DNA of 64,000 bases from Lithodes maja (lineage: Eukaryota > Arthropoda > Malacostraca > Decapoda > Lithodidae), in contig JBAKBP010004269.1 in the NCBI GenBank assembly GCA_037953745.1, positions 1 through 64,000 of the forward strand, given 5' to 3'. Position numbers and translations under genes: made by a program. Positions within the stretch are counted from its first letter, which is position 1. The number at the start of each line of letters is the position of its first letter. Below the pieces are notes generated by a model. That model made no database searches. It was not told where the DNA came from and saw nothing but the letters and a program-made list of their open reading frames with translations. Shown piece by piece: positions 34,201 to 44,400 of the stretch.

Positions 34201-36421
34201 TGTTACACACCATATCTGGGCCAGAGTCAACTCCCGTGTTTATTATAGGTCCAAGTACCGAATCACCGAGAAGTGCAGCAGAATCAATGTCCCTTTTCCT
34301 GCCCTTAGCAACCTTCTCCTGATCCTTCCTCCACTGTCCCCGAGGTTGAGTGCTAGGCTGTGCAGGAGCCGCAGAGCGAGATCGGGTTACCACACAGGCC
34401 ATCTCATCCTGTTGGCACCTCCCAACCCATTCCCGATTCTCACCATCCACGTCGGCCGCCCTCTCGGCAACGACTAAGGGTGGAGTCCCGGAAGTGGGCA
34501 CCGCAAAGTCGTTGCTGAGAAGAAGGTCGACGCCCTCAACTGGCAAACACTCAACGATCCCTACATCCAGCTCCCTGCACACCTCTCCCACTCTCAACTC
34601 CAACCTCACAAGTGGGTATGACCTCGTAGCATTTATACCCTGCACCACAACAACTCTGGCCGCATTTATCGGTTTCCCTGTGAAGTTCCTCAACAAAGTT
34701 TGCGAAGCCCCCGTATCCCTCAGCAAGTCAACCCTCCGTAGTTCACTCCCCCAGCTCACAAACCCGTGCCCCCGATGGCTACAGAAAGTGTCCCGGACAG
34801 GTGTCGAGCCTTCCGTACGCTTCTTTACCGCGTGTGCCTCAGCTGCTGACAACCTACCCCGGGCAGTTGCTGCAGCCTTCAGAGACACACCGATACTGTG
34901 AACCAATGACACCGGCTTAGCGGGAGTGTTACTAGGGCACTCACGTGAATAATGGCCTAGCTTCTGACATTTGTAACATTTCACATCCCCAATGGGCTTC
35001 TTCCCTTGTGCGGGCGAAGAAGGGGCCTGACCTTTAGTAAACGGGAGAGGCTTGTGTTTGTAGGTGTTATTAGGTGCAATGCATTTAGTGTGGTTATGTG
35101 TGTCATAGGATTTGTTATTATCGAAAACTCTGGTGGGTGGGGTATAGCGCCCCTTCTGCCCTGACTCAGCCCTCTGAGCGGCACCGCAACCACGAATCAA
35201 TGATAATCTGAAGTCTGCCATCTTGGCAGCCTCCTCTACTGTCTTGGGACATTTTTCCTTAATGTTCAGCGTTAGATCGGTTCCAGTACATTTGTAAAAC
35301 TGTTCCAGATAGAAAAGTTGCTTAATTTCCTCAGCCGACTCTGCGTGCTCGGACCGAAACCAGTTATTACCTGCATCTGTTAAGTCCCGTGCGTGCTCCA
35401 TAAAACTGACGTCGCTCTTCTTATTCACGCCACGGAACTTCAATCTATAAGTTTCGGGTTGCAGTTCGTAGGCCCGGAGCACAGCCTCCTTCACCAGTCC
35501 ATACACTACACTCTCGTCCAGTGACAGTGCATCGTAGGCTTTCAACCCCTTACCCACTAGACGTGATGAAACTAATGCTGCCCATTTAACCTCCGGCCAG
35601 TCATACTCACGACACTTCTTTTCGAAACGAGCAAAAAACTCAGTCACTGCTGTCTCATCAAATGCGGGTACTAACTTAATTAAATGCGAAAGTGAGTCTG
35701 TAACCCGGTGCCCACCACCGAGATGACGCCCCGTGGTCTCTACTCTAGACTTCTCGACATCCATTTCAGCCTGGTACCTGGTTGCATCCTGATTGGCTTG
35801 GATTCTAGCAACCTCTATGCGTTCTATACTAGCCTGTTGTATCTGAGTCTCCTGCAGCTTAATCCGTTCTATACTAGCCTGTTGTATCTGAGTCTCCTGC
35901 AGCTTAAACTTAGCTAGTTCTAGCTGAAATAACATCTCAGGAGACAGGCCTGGGGGGGGAGAGCACAAAATGGGGGATCCACACCGAGACGTGTTTACGG
36001 GTAAGCCAGCTTGCCCTTGAGAACCCTCCTGCTGCATCGTGCTAAGACTCGCTGGCTGAGGGCCCAGCTCAGGGGTAGAGTGGAATGGAGGCATGGAGGG
36101 AACCCCCCAAGACCCCACTCCACCCACCGCCCCATCGCCATCACCCAACAAACATGCCACCAAATTCTTCTTGGGCCAACTGTCAGGACAGTCCCGCCCC
36201 AAAACCGTGGCTAAACAGCGAAGACCGTAACAATCAATAGCCTGCAGGCGCTGTTCGGTCAAAGGTGTCTGCAAAAATGCCCGGGCATCCCTCTCTCCAC
36301 TTATAACACTCCCCTCCCTAAACATCTGTTGTACTTGCTGGTCACTAGGCTGTACCGTGTTATCCTCCCCCGTAAATGATGAGTCATTAGACATAGTGCT
36401 GGTTATACAATTGCTGTTCAT
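31277..36421 (-). CDS. Gag-Pol polyprotein of A3 (Gmr1 order, 15-residue coiled-coil duplication)
   Basis: A 1714-residue frame of the same architecture as A1: capsid with SCAN-like part, CCHC knuckle, DTGA protease, integrase HHCC and DD35E, YLDD reverse transcriptase and RNase H, all present. It is 15 residues longer because a 45-bp unit is tandemly duplicated at 35821-35910, repeating KLQETQIQQASIERI after residue 187 in the coiled coil. About a dozen other substitutions separate it from A1. One changes LLLGND to LLLSND in the conserved LLG-type motif near the protease C-terminus, which may matter for protease function. The first ATG is at 36421; the better-context ATG that aligns with B1 is at 36394. 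Expression would run from the 5' LTR at 36665-38484. Confidence 0.94.
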   Translation of the reverse strand: MNSNCITSTMSNDSSFTGEDNTVQPSDQQVQQMFREGSVISGERDARAFLQTPLTEQRLQAIDCYGLRCLATVLGRDCPDSWPKKNLVACLLGDGDGAVGGVGSWGVPSMPPFHSTPELGPQPASLSTMQQEGSQGQAGLPVNTSRCGSPILCSPPPGLSPEMLFQLELAKFKLQETQIQQASIERIKLQETQIQQASIERIEVARIQANQDATRYQAEMDVEKSRVETTGRHLGGGHRVTDSLSHLIKLVPAFDETAVTEFFARFEKKCREYDWPEVKWAALVSSRLVGKGLKAYDALSLDESVVYGLVKEAVLRAYELQPETYRLKFRGVNKKSDVSFMEHARDLTDAGNNWFRSEHAESAEEIKQLFYLEQFYKCTGTDLTLNIKEKCPKTVEEAAKMADFRLSLIRGCGAAQRAESGQKGRYTPPTRVFDNNKSYDTHNHTKCIAPNNTYKHKPLPFTKGQAPSSPAQGKKPIGDVKCYKCQKLGHYSRECPSNTPAKPVSLVHSIGVSLKAAATARGRLSAAEAHAVKKRTEGSTPVRDTFCSHRGHGFVSWGSELRRVDLLRDTGASQTLLRNFTGKPINAARVVVVQGINATRSYPLVRLELRVGEVCRELDVGIVECLPVEGVDLLLSNDFAVPTSGTPPLVVAERAADVDGENREWVGRCQQDEMACVVTRSRSAAPAQPSTQPRGQWRKDQEKVAKGRKRDIDSAALLGDSVLGPIINTGVDSGPDMVCNKAELGKTSREARAVARATKAVEPTSRGNVLLQNHLDALTPRDISEQQLQDASLARYSNGAIELEEDGDAKPGDFFRLNRILYRRFLDPKSKWEGGARVVDQVVVPNKYRESLLCLAHDVPVAGHLGVTKTLAALGRFFWWPGVKADVCAWVAGCATCQTTGKPNQTIPKAPLFPIPVTGPPFSKVVVDLVGPFPPTSSGNKFLLTIMDVATRYPDAYPMRNGSAKAVVKNLLLFCSRYGFPREVQSDQGSNFTSKLFKQTLQLHGICSVVSSAYHPESQGVLERWHSTLKSMLRCYCAEHDTDWDLGLPYVLFAAREVPGESLGFSPNQLVFGHNVRGPLSMVKEIWEGEEKPGSVLKYILESRERLIGCMAAAGNNLVNAQAVMKHQYDAKVKLREFLVGQEVMLLLPLPGHPLSAKFIGPYVVAKKLSDLDYLVATPDRRKKHQLCHVNLMKEYVRRPSEPLTVPVLACSGQGGEGGGDSHAAEEDSWDCVISAEQWAGNTEQEARQAVSHLPEHQGAAVLGLFRSYPSVFAEHPGLTTQVTHDVDVGDNVPFKSVPYRVPPVKLPALREELKYMVERGMITEGYVKWTSPVTLQPKPDGKVRFCIDFRRLNGLTTTNPYPLPRVDDSVDKIGNAKYLTKIDLVKGYWQVPLSDRAKQVCGFVVDGKTYQCNVMPYGLKNAPATFQNLMNDICDEIPNCTVYLDDVIVYDDNFENHLRHLETLFGKLHDAGLVVNLRKCEFVKATVQYLGFVVGLGRVCPPLSKIQAINMFPRPTTKRQVMRFLGMIGYYRRFIRGYSTVLAPLTDLLSKSVKFCWAAECQRAFDLVKHLLCTHPILRAPDFSRSFQLATDASGVGAGAVLLQTDSEGLEHPVSFFSRKFNSAQRNYSTIEKELLAIVLSLKHFEVYVPAYGPVVMIYTDHHPLKFLNQFHNRNMRLTRWSLMLQEYNLNIQHIAGSENVIADCLSRVDDPG
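35821..35910 (-). repeat. 45-bp in-frame tandem duplication in A3 gag
   Basis: Two copies of a 45-bp unit start at 35821 and 35866, both with GTTCTATACTAGCC. The corresponding segment in A1 (about 19035-19082) is single. It adds 15 residues without breaking the frame. Confidence 0.93.
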
Positions 36422-36649
36422 AAAAAAAAAGAAGTGCTTATTACTAATTGCAGTCTCGACTCACAAAATGTTAAAGATGCTTGAATGACTCTACTCTAGA
36501 CACCCCCAACGAAACAATCTGCAAGTCCACCAATACAATAATGACACAATAAAAATTCCTCCAATATGCAAGAAAATTCTAGCCAGCTCTACTAGGTAGC
36601 ATAGAATAGTTCTCCAAAAAACATGTGATAGGATACTACTGAATCTTGT

Positions 36650-36661
36650 GCAAGGTCGCCA
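36650..36661 (-). promoter_or_regulatory. A3 primer-binding site
   Basis: The minus strand reads TGGCGACCTTGC three bases inside the 5' LTR end, identical to A1. Confidence 0.78.
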
Positions 36662-36664
36662 TTT

Positions 36665-38484
36665 TGTTACGGCTGGATCGGCAATACATATTCGGGATTC
36701 TTGATCGTAGGACAGAAATGGCTTATGTGACAACGACACGCTCGATTCCAGTCCCAAATACTATATGCTCCAGACAACAAAAGCACCAACGCCCTACAGA
36801 GTTATCGTCTATGGTAACGAGGTACCTTAACTCGGCGAAAGTGTACAACAGGAGTAGGCTATGAGGCTAAACTCCCTCAGACATTTATAGGTTACGTTAT
36901 GACTAAAGAAATGCAATACTCAAGAAACTACGTTAATATTAAGCCTCTAATAATGTAGAATAGAAGCAGGCTAAAGGTATGACAGTGAAATGCTAAATGA
37001 CAAATGTACACGCCTACTTGAAAGCGCGTGCACTAGAATAACTGTCCCCTACTAACATGCACTAGCATGTAGCATACAAGATGTTCATGATCCAGTAGAT
37101 ACCTAATAATACACATGGAAGGAACATAAATAATAGTCACTTATTATAATAATGAATCTATACTTGGAATAACTAAAAGGTTGCAGGCAACAGTACTGCG
37201 CCGGTAGCCTACTACCGCATAGGCTACTTCGCTTCTCTCACTCTGTCTCCCCTCTGAGTCCGTATGCGCCCTACGCAACGGAACTCCGGACACAGCAGCA
37301 AAACGACAGTGCAGTTAATTGATACATGAAAGTATTAATAGTGTTGTCTTGTGTGTGAGTAATGTGTATTGTAAAGTGTTACATACATAAACTTAAAGAG
37401 AGCTGCAATGCATAGTAAAATAAAGATATCACCCACTCATCATCCCCATGTGTTCTAGCTAGCAGGCCAAGTCACAGGAACAACGAGTCCCAGCACCGAA
37501 AGCGAGAACCCAGGAAAAGACTGCAGAGAACACAAGGACAGATAAATTACGTTACTCTACTATACCGGCACTACGAGCGAGCTGTAGTCTCTGGTACTGC
37601 ACTCGCTCCTGGCTCGGTAGGCAAATCAAGGCTAAGTCCTCGCCCCTCTACAGACAACTCCTGGGCATGGTCGGGCTCTTACACATGGCACTAGTCTAGT
37701 CACAAATTGGATGATGAGCTGGGCATATAACTCGTGAACATGTAGAACGTTCACCAACTATCCTCATCAAGAAGATCGCTGTTCACATTAACCCCTTAAA
37801 ATCTAATACATGTAAATATATGCTTGTCCTAAGAGTAATACGAGAGGTGAGTGCTGAAACTCCTTTAGGACCTCAAGGGAAGGGTATGCATTTAAATAGA
37901 GAGAAGAATGAAATGAGAGTAATGTCGTCAGAGAGAAAGAGTGCAACCGTGAGAAATTGGGAGAGAGGGCAAGGGATGTTAGAATCTCAAAGGTTCTAGG
38001 CAACCTGATCATGGAACACACAGCGAGCCTCCAGGCAATGTGCAGCACGACAACATGGGCAGCCCAGGCAGCATAGGCAGGCGGCAATGGACTACCAACC
38101 CTGTCGCACCTAGCTATAAGCGCAGGGCTGCCAACCGGTCCATACGTCTGGCAACCACCCCCCCGGCAGCGTGGCGCATTGCTACCCTCTCGCTCTGAAG
38201 TCTAACTCACTCTCTCTCTCTGAATTCCTATTGTCTTATCTATCAACTTCTCTATTGATACTACATATTAAATGGAAGGTCTCGACATGGCTTAAAACAA
38301 AACCCACCACTGGTTAGCAAATGACGAGACCTTTGCAGAGATACAAAGAACATAGTTATACGTTGTCACACTCAATATAAGCAGCCAGCACGGCACAGCG
38401 GCACAGCGGCACCGCACCGCGGCGGCACAGTGGAGTACCAAGGAGTACAATCAGGTTAAGTTGCCACGCACTGGGTGCGTCACA
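36665..38484 (-). repeat. A3 5' LTR
   Basis: A 1820-bp LTR in reverse complement, nearly identical to 29177-30995. Differences noticed: an extra A in CCTTAAAATC, a GGAGTAGG/GGGGTAGG change, and an AAGCAGCC/AAACAGCC change. The GC-rich variable stretch is at 38384-38431. It would carry the A3 promoter. Confidence 0.95.
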
Positions 38485-41400
38485 CTATATAACTCCATCA
38501 AGAAGGCCAGGTGACCTTGTTGGATTCAAGGAGAGTGTGTGTTCTGTGTAGCTATATAACTTCATCAAGAAGGCCGGGTGACCATGTTGGAGTCAAGGAG
38601 TCTGTGTGTTCTGTGTAGCTATATAACTCCATCAAGAAGGCCAGGTGACCTTGTTGGAGTCAAGGAGTCTGTGTGTTCTGTGTAACTATATAACTCCATC
38701 AAGAAGGCCAGGTGACTTTGTTGGAGTCAAGGAGTCTGTGTGTTCTGTGTAGCTATATAACTCCATCAAGAAGGCAGGGTGACCTTGTTGGAGTCAAGGA
38801 GTCTGTGTGTTCTGTGTAGCTATATAACTCCATCAAGAAGGCCGGGTGACCTGGTTGGAGTCAAGGAGTCTGTGTGTTCTGTGTCGCTATATAACTCCAT
38901 CAAGAAGGCCGGGTGACCTTGTTGGAGTCAAGGAGTCTGTGTGTTCTGTGTAGCTATATAACTCCATCAAGACGGCTGGGTGACCTTGTTGGAGTCAAGG
39001 AGTCTCTGTGTTCTGTGTAGCTATATAACTCCATCAAGAAGGCCGGGTGACCTTGTTGCAGTCAAGGAGTCTGTGTGTTCTGTGTAGCTATATAACTCCA
39101 TCAAGAAGGCCGGGTGACCTTGTTGGAGACAAGGAGTCTGTGTGTTCTGTGTAGCTATATAACTCCATCAAGAAGGCCGGGTGACCTTGTTGGAGTCAAG
39201 GAGTCTGCGTGTTCTGTGTAGCTATATAACTCCATCAAGAAGGCCGGGTGACCTTGTTGGATTCAAGGAGTCTGTGTGTTCTGTGTAGCTATATAACTCC
39301 ATCAAGAAGGCTGGGTGACCTTGTTGGAGTCAAGGAGTCTGTGTGTTCTGTGTAGCTATATAACTCCATCAAGAAGGCCGGGTGACCTTGTTGGAGTCAA
39401 GGAGTCTGTGTGTTCTGTGTAGCTATATAACTCCATCAAGAAGGCCGGGTGACCTTGTTGGAGTCAAGGAGTCTGCGTGTTCTGTGTAGCTATATAACTC
39501 CATCAAAAAGGCCAGGTGACCTTGTTGGAGTCAAGGAGTCTGTGTGTTCTGTGTAACTATATAACTCCATCAAGAAGGCCGGGTCACCTTGTTGGAGTCA
39601 AGGAGTCTGTGTGTTCTGTGTAGCTTTATAACTCCATCAAGAAAGCCGGGTGACCTTGTTGGGGTCAAGGAGTCTGTGTGTTCTGTGTAGCTATATAACT
39701 CCATCAAGAAGGCCGGGTGACCTTGTTGGAGTCAAGGAGTCTGTGTGTTCTGTGTAGCTATATAACTCCATCAAGAAGGCCGGGTGACCTTGTTGGAGTC
39801 AAGGAATCTGTGTGTTCTGTGTCGCTATATAACTCCATCAAGAAGGCCGGGTGACCTTGTTGGAGTCAAGGAGTCTGTGTGTTCTGTGTAGCTATATAAC
39901 TCCATCAAGACGGCCGGGTGACCTTGTTGGAATCAAGGAGGCTCTGTGTTCTGTGTAGCTATATAACTCCATCAAGAAGGCCGGGTGACCTTGTTGCAGT
40001 CAAGGAGTCTGTGTGTTCTGTGTAGCTATATAACTCCATCAAGAAGGCCGGGTGACCTTGTTGGAGACAAGGAGTCTGTGTGTTCTGTGTAGCTATATAA
40101 CTCCATCAAGAAGGCCGGGTGACCTTGTTGGAGTCAAGGAGTCTGCGTGTTCTGTGTAGCTATATAACTCCATCAAGAAGGCCGGGTGACCTTGTTGGAT
40201 TCAAGGAGTCTGTGTGTTCTGTGTAGCTATATAACTCCATCAAGAAGGTCAGGTGACCATGTTGGAGTCAAGGAGTCTGTGTGTTCTGTGTAGCTATGTA
40301 ACATCATCAAGAAGGTCGGGTGACCTTGTTGGAGTCAAGGAGTCTGTGTGTTCTGTGTAGCTATATAACTCCATCAAGAAGGCCGGGTGACCTTGTTGCA
40401 GTCAAGGAGTCTGTGTGTTCTGTGTAGCTATATAACTCCATCAAAAAGGCCAGGTGACCTTGTTGGAGTCAAGGAGTCTGTGTGTTCTGTGTAACTATAT
40501 AACTCCATCAAGAAGGCCGGGTGACCTTGTTGGAGTCAAGGAGTCTGTGTGTTCTGTGTAGCTTTATAACTCCATCAAGAAAGCCGGGTGACCTTGTTGG
40601 GGTCAAGGAGTCTGTGTGTTCTGTGTAGCTATATAACTCCATCAAGAAGGCCGGGTGACCTTGTTGGAGTCAAGGAGTCTGTGTGTTCTGTGTAGCTATA
40701 TAACTCCATCAAGAAGGCCGGGTGACCTTGTTGGAGTCAAGGAGTCTGTGTGTTCTGTGTCGCTATATAACTCCATCAAGAAGGCCGGGTGACCTTGTTG
40801 GGAGTCAAGGAGTCTGTGTGTTCTGTGTAGCTATATAACTCCATCAAGACGGCCGGGTGACCTTGTTGGAGTCAAGGAGTCTCTGCGTTCTGTGTAGCTA
40901 TATAACTCCATCAAGAATGCCGGGTGACCTTGTTGCAGTCAAGGAGTCTGTGTGTTCTGTGTAGCTATATAACTCCATCAAGAAGGCCGGGTGACCTTGT
41001 TGGAGTCAAGGAGTCTGTGTGTTCTGTGTAGCTATATAACTCCATCAAGAAGGCCGGGTGACCTTGTTGAAGTCAAGGAGTCTGCGTGTTCTGTGTAGCT
41101 ATATAACTCCATCAAAAAGGCCAGGTGACCTTGTTGGAGTCAAGGAGTCTGTGTGTTCTGTGTAACTATATAACTCCATCAAGAAGGCCGGGTGACCTTG
41201 TTGGAGTCAAGGAGTCTGTGTGTTCTGTGTAGCTTTATAACTCCATCAAGAAAGCTGGGTGACCTTGTTGGGGTCAAGGAGTCTGTGTGTTCTGTGTAGC
41301 TATATAACTCCATCAAGACGGCCGGGTGACCTTGTTGGAGTCAAGGAGTCTCTGTGTTCTGTGTAGCTATATAACTCCATCAAGAAGGCCGGGGTGACCT

Positions 41401-44400
41401 TGTTGCAGTCAAGGAGTCTGTGTGTTCTGTGTAGCTATATAACTCCATCAAGAAGGCCGGGTGACCTTGTTGGAGACAAGGAGTCTGTGTGTTCTGTGTA
41501 GCTGTATAACTCCATCAAGAAGGCCGGGTGACCTTGTTGGAGTCAAGGAGTCTGCGTGTTCTGTGTAGCTATATAACTCCATCAAGAAGGCCTGGTGACC
41601 TTGTTGGATTCAAGGAGTCTGTGTGTTCTGTGTAGCTATATAACTCCATCAAGAAGGCCGGGTGACCTTGTTGGAGTCAAGGAGTCTGTGTGTTCTGTGT
41701 AGCTATATAACTCCATCAAGAAGGCCGGGTGACTTTGTTGGAGTCAAAGAGTCTATGTGTTCTGTGTAGCTATATAACTCCATCAAGAAGGCCGGGTGAC
41801 CTTGTTGGAGTCAAGGAGTCTGTGTGTTCTGTGTAGCTATATAACTCCATCAAGAAGGCCGGGTGACCCTGTTGGAGTCAAATAGTCTGTGTGTTCTGTG
41901 TAGCTATATAACTCCATCAAGAAGGCCAGGTGACCTTGTTGGAGTCAAGGAGTCTGTGTGTTCTGTGTAGCTATATAACTCCATCAAGAAGGCCAGGTGA
42001 CCTTGTTGGAGTCATGGAGTCTGTGTGTTCTGTGTAATTATATATCTCCATCAAGAAGGCCGGGTGACCTTGTTGGAGTCAAGGAGTCTGTGTGTTCTGT
42101 GTAGCTATGAAACTCCATCAAGAAGGCCGGGTGACCTTGTTGGAGTCAAGGAGTCTGTGTGTTCTGTGTAGCTATATAACTCCATCAAGAAGGCCGGGTG
42201 GCCTTGTTGGAGTCAAGGAGTCTGTGTGTTCTGTGTAGCTATATAACTCCATCAAGAAGGCTTGGTGACCATGTTGGAGTCAAGGACTCTGTGTTCTGTG
42301 TAGCTATATAATACCATCAAGAAGGCCGGGTGACCATGTTGGAGTCAAGGAGTCTGTGTGTTCTGTGTAGCTATATAACTCCATCAATAAGGCTGGGAGA
42401 CCTTGTTGGAGTCAAGGAGTCTGCGTGTTCTGTGTAGGTATATAACTCCATCAAGAAGGCTGGGTGACCTTGTTGGAGTCAAGGAGTCTGTGTGTTCTGT
42501 GTAGCTATATAACTCCATCAAGAAGGCCAGGTGACCTTGTTGGAGTCAAGGAGTCTGTGTGTTCTGTGAAGCAATATAACTCCATCAAGAAGGCCGGGTG
42601 ACCTTGTTGGAGTCAAGGAGTCGGTGTGTTCTGTGTAGCTATATAACTCCATCAAGAAGGCCGGGTGATCTTGTTGGAATCAAGGAGTCTGTGTGTTCTG
42701 TGTAGCTATATAACTCCATCGATAAGGCCGGGTGACCTTGTTGGAGTCAAGGAGTCTGTGTCTTCTGTGTAGCTATATAACTCCATCAAGAACGCCGGGT
42801 GACTTTGTTGGACTCAAAGAGTCTATGTGTTCTGTGTAGCTATATCACTCCATCAAGAAGGCTGGGTGACCTTGTTGGAGTCAAGGAGTCTGTGTGTTCT
42901 GTGTAGCTATATAACTCCATCAAGAAGGCCGGGTGACCCTGTTGGTGTCAAATAGTCTGTGTGATGTGTGTAGCTATATAACTCCATCAAGAAGGCCGGG
43001 TGACCTTGTTGGAGTCAAGAAGTCTGTGTGTTCTGTGTAGCTATATAACTCCATCAAGAAGGCCAGGTGACTTTGTTGGAGTCAAGGAGACTGTTTGTTC
43101 TGTGTAGCTATATAACTCCATCAAGAAGGCCGGGTGACCTTGTTGGAGTCAAGGAGTCTGTGTGTTCTGTGTAGCTATGTAACTCCATCAAGAAGGCCGG
43201 GTGACCTTGTTGGAGTCAAGGAGTCTGTGTGTTCTGTGTAGCTATATAACTGCATCAAGAAGGTGGGGTGGCCTTGTTGGAGTCAAGGAGTCTGTGTGTT
43301 CTGTGTAGCTATATAACTCCATCAAGAAGGCCTGGTGACCATGTTGGAGTCAAGGAGTCTGTGTGTTCTTTGTAGCTATATAACTCCATCAAGAAGGCCG
43401 GGTGACGATGTTGGAGTCAAGGAGTCTGTGTGTTCTGTGTAGCTATATAACTCCATCAAGATGGCCAGGTGACCATGTTGGAGTCAAGGAGTCTGTGTGT
43501 TCTGTGTAGCTATATAACTCCATCAAGAAGGCCGGGTGACCATGTTGGAGTCAAGGAGTCTGTGTGTTCTGTGTAGCTATATAACTCCATCAAGAAGGCC
43601 GGGTGACCTTGTTGGAGTCAAGGAGTCTGTGTGTTCTGTGTAGCTATATAACTCCATCAAGAAGGCCGGGTGAGCTTGTTGCAGTCAAGGAGTCTGTGTG
43701 TTCTGTGTAGCTATATAACTCCATCAAGAAGGCCGGGTCACCTTGTTGGAGTCAAGGAGTCTGTGTGTTCTGTGTAGCTATATAACTCCATCAAGAAGGC
43801 CGGGTGACCTTGTTGGAGTCAAGGAGTCTGTGTGTTCTGTGTAGCTATATAACTCCATCAAGAAGGCCGGGGTGACCTTGTTGGAGTCAAGGAGTCTGGT
43901 GTTCTGTGTAGCTATATAACTCCATCAAGAAGGCCGGGTGACCTTGTTGGAGTCAAGGAGTCTGTGTATTCGGTGTAGCTATATAACTCCATCAAGAAGG
44001 CCGGGTGACCTTGTTGGAGTCAAGGAGTCTGTGTGTTCTGTGTAGCTATATAACTCCATCAAGAAGGCCAGGTGACCTTGTTGGAGTCAAGGAGAGTGTG
44101 TGTTCTGTGTAGCTATATAACTCCATCAAGAAGGCCGGGTGTCCATGTTGGAGTCAAGGAGTCTGTGTGTTCTGTGTAGCTATATAACTCCATCAAGAAG
44201 GCCGGGTCACCTTGTTGGAGTCAAGGAGTCTGTGTGTTCTGTGTAGCTATATAACTCCATCAAGAAGGCCGGGTGACCTTGTTGGAGTCAAGGAGTCTGT
44301 GTGTTCTGTGTAGCTATATAACTCCATCAAGAAGGCCGGGTGACCTGGTTGGAGTCAAGGAGTCTGTGTGTTCTGTGTAGCTATATAACTCCATCAAGAA

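Larger units (their letters stand above)
29177..38484 (-). mobile_element. A3: full-length Gmr1-like LTR retrotransposon, inverted relative to A1
   Basis: This is a complete 9308-bp element on the minus strand: 5' LTR 36665-38484, primer-binding site, one gag-pol frame 36421-31277, polypurine tract, and 3' LTR 29177-30995. CTAT lies at 29173-29176 and 38485-38488. I noticed three LTR-LTR differences (one an extra A near 37800), so the insertion is recent but somewhat older than A1 by that measure. The internal region is nearly identical to A1. The frame is open with all catalytic motifs present. Confidence 0.95.
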
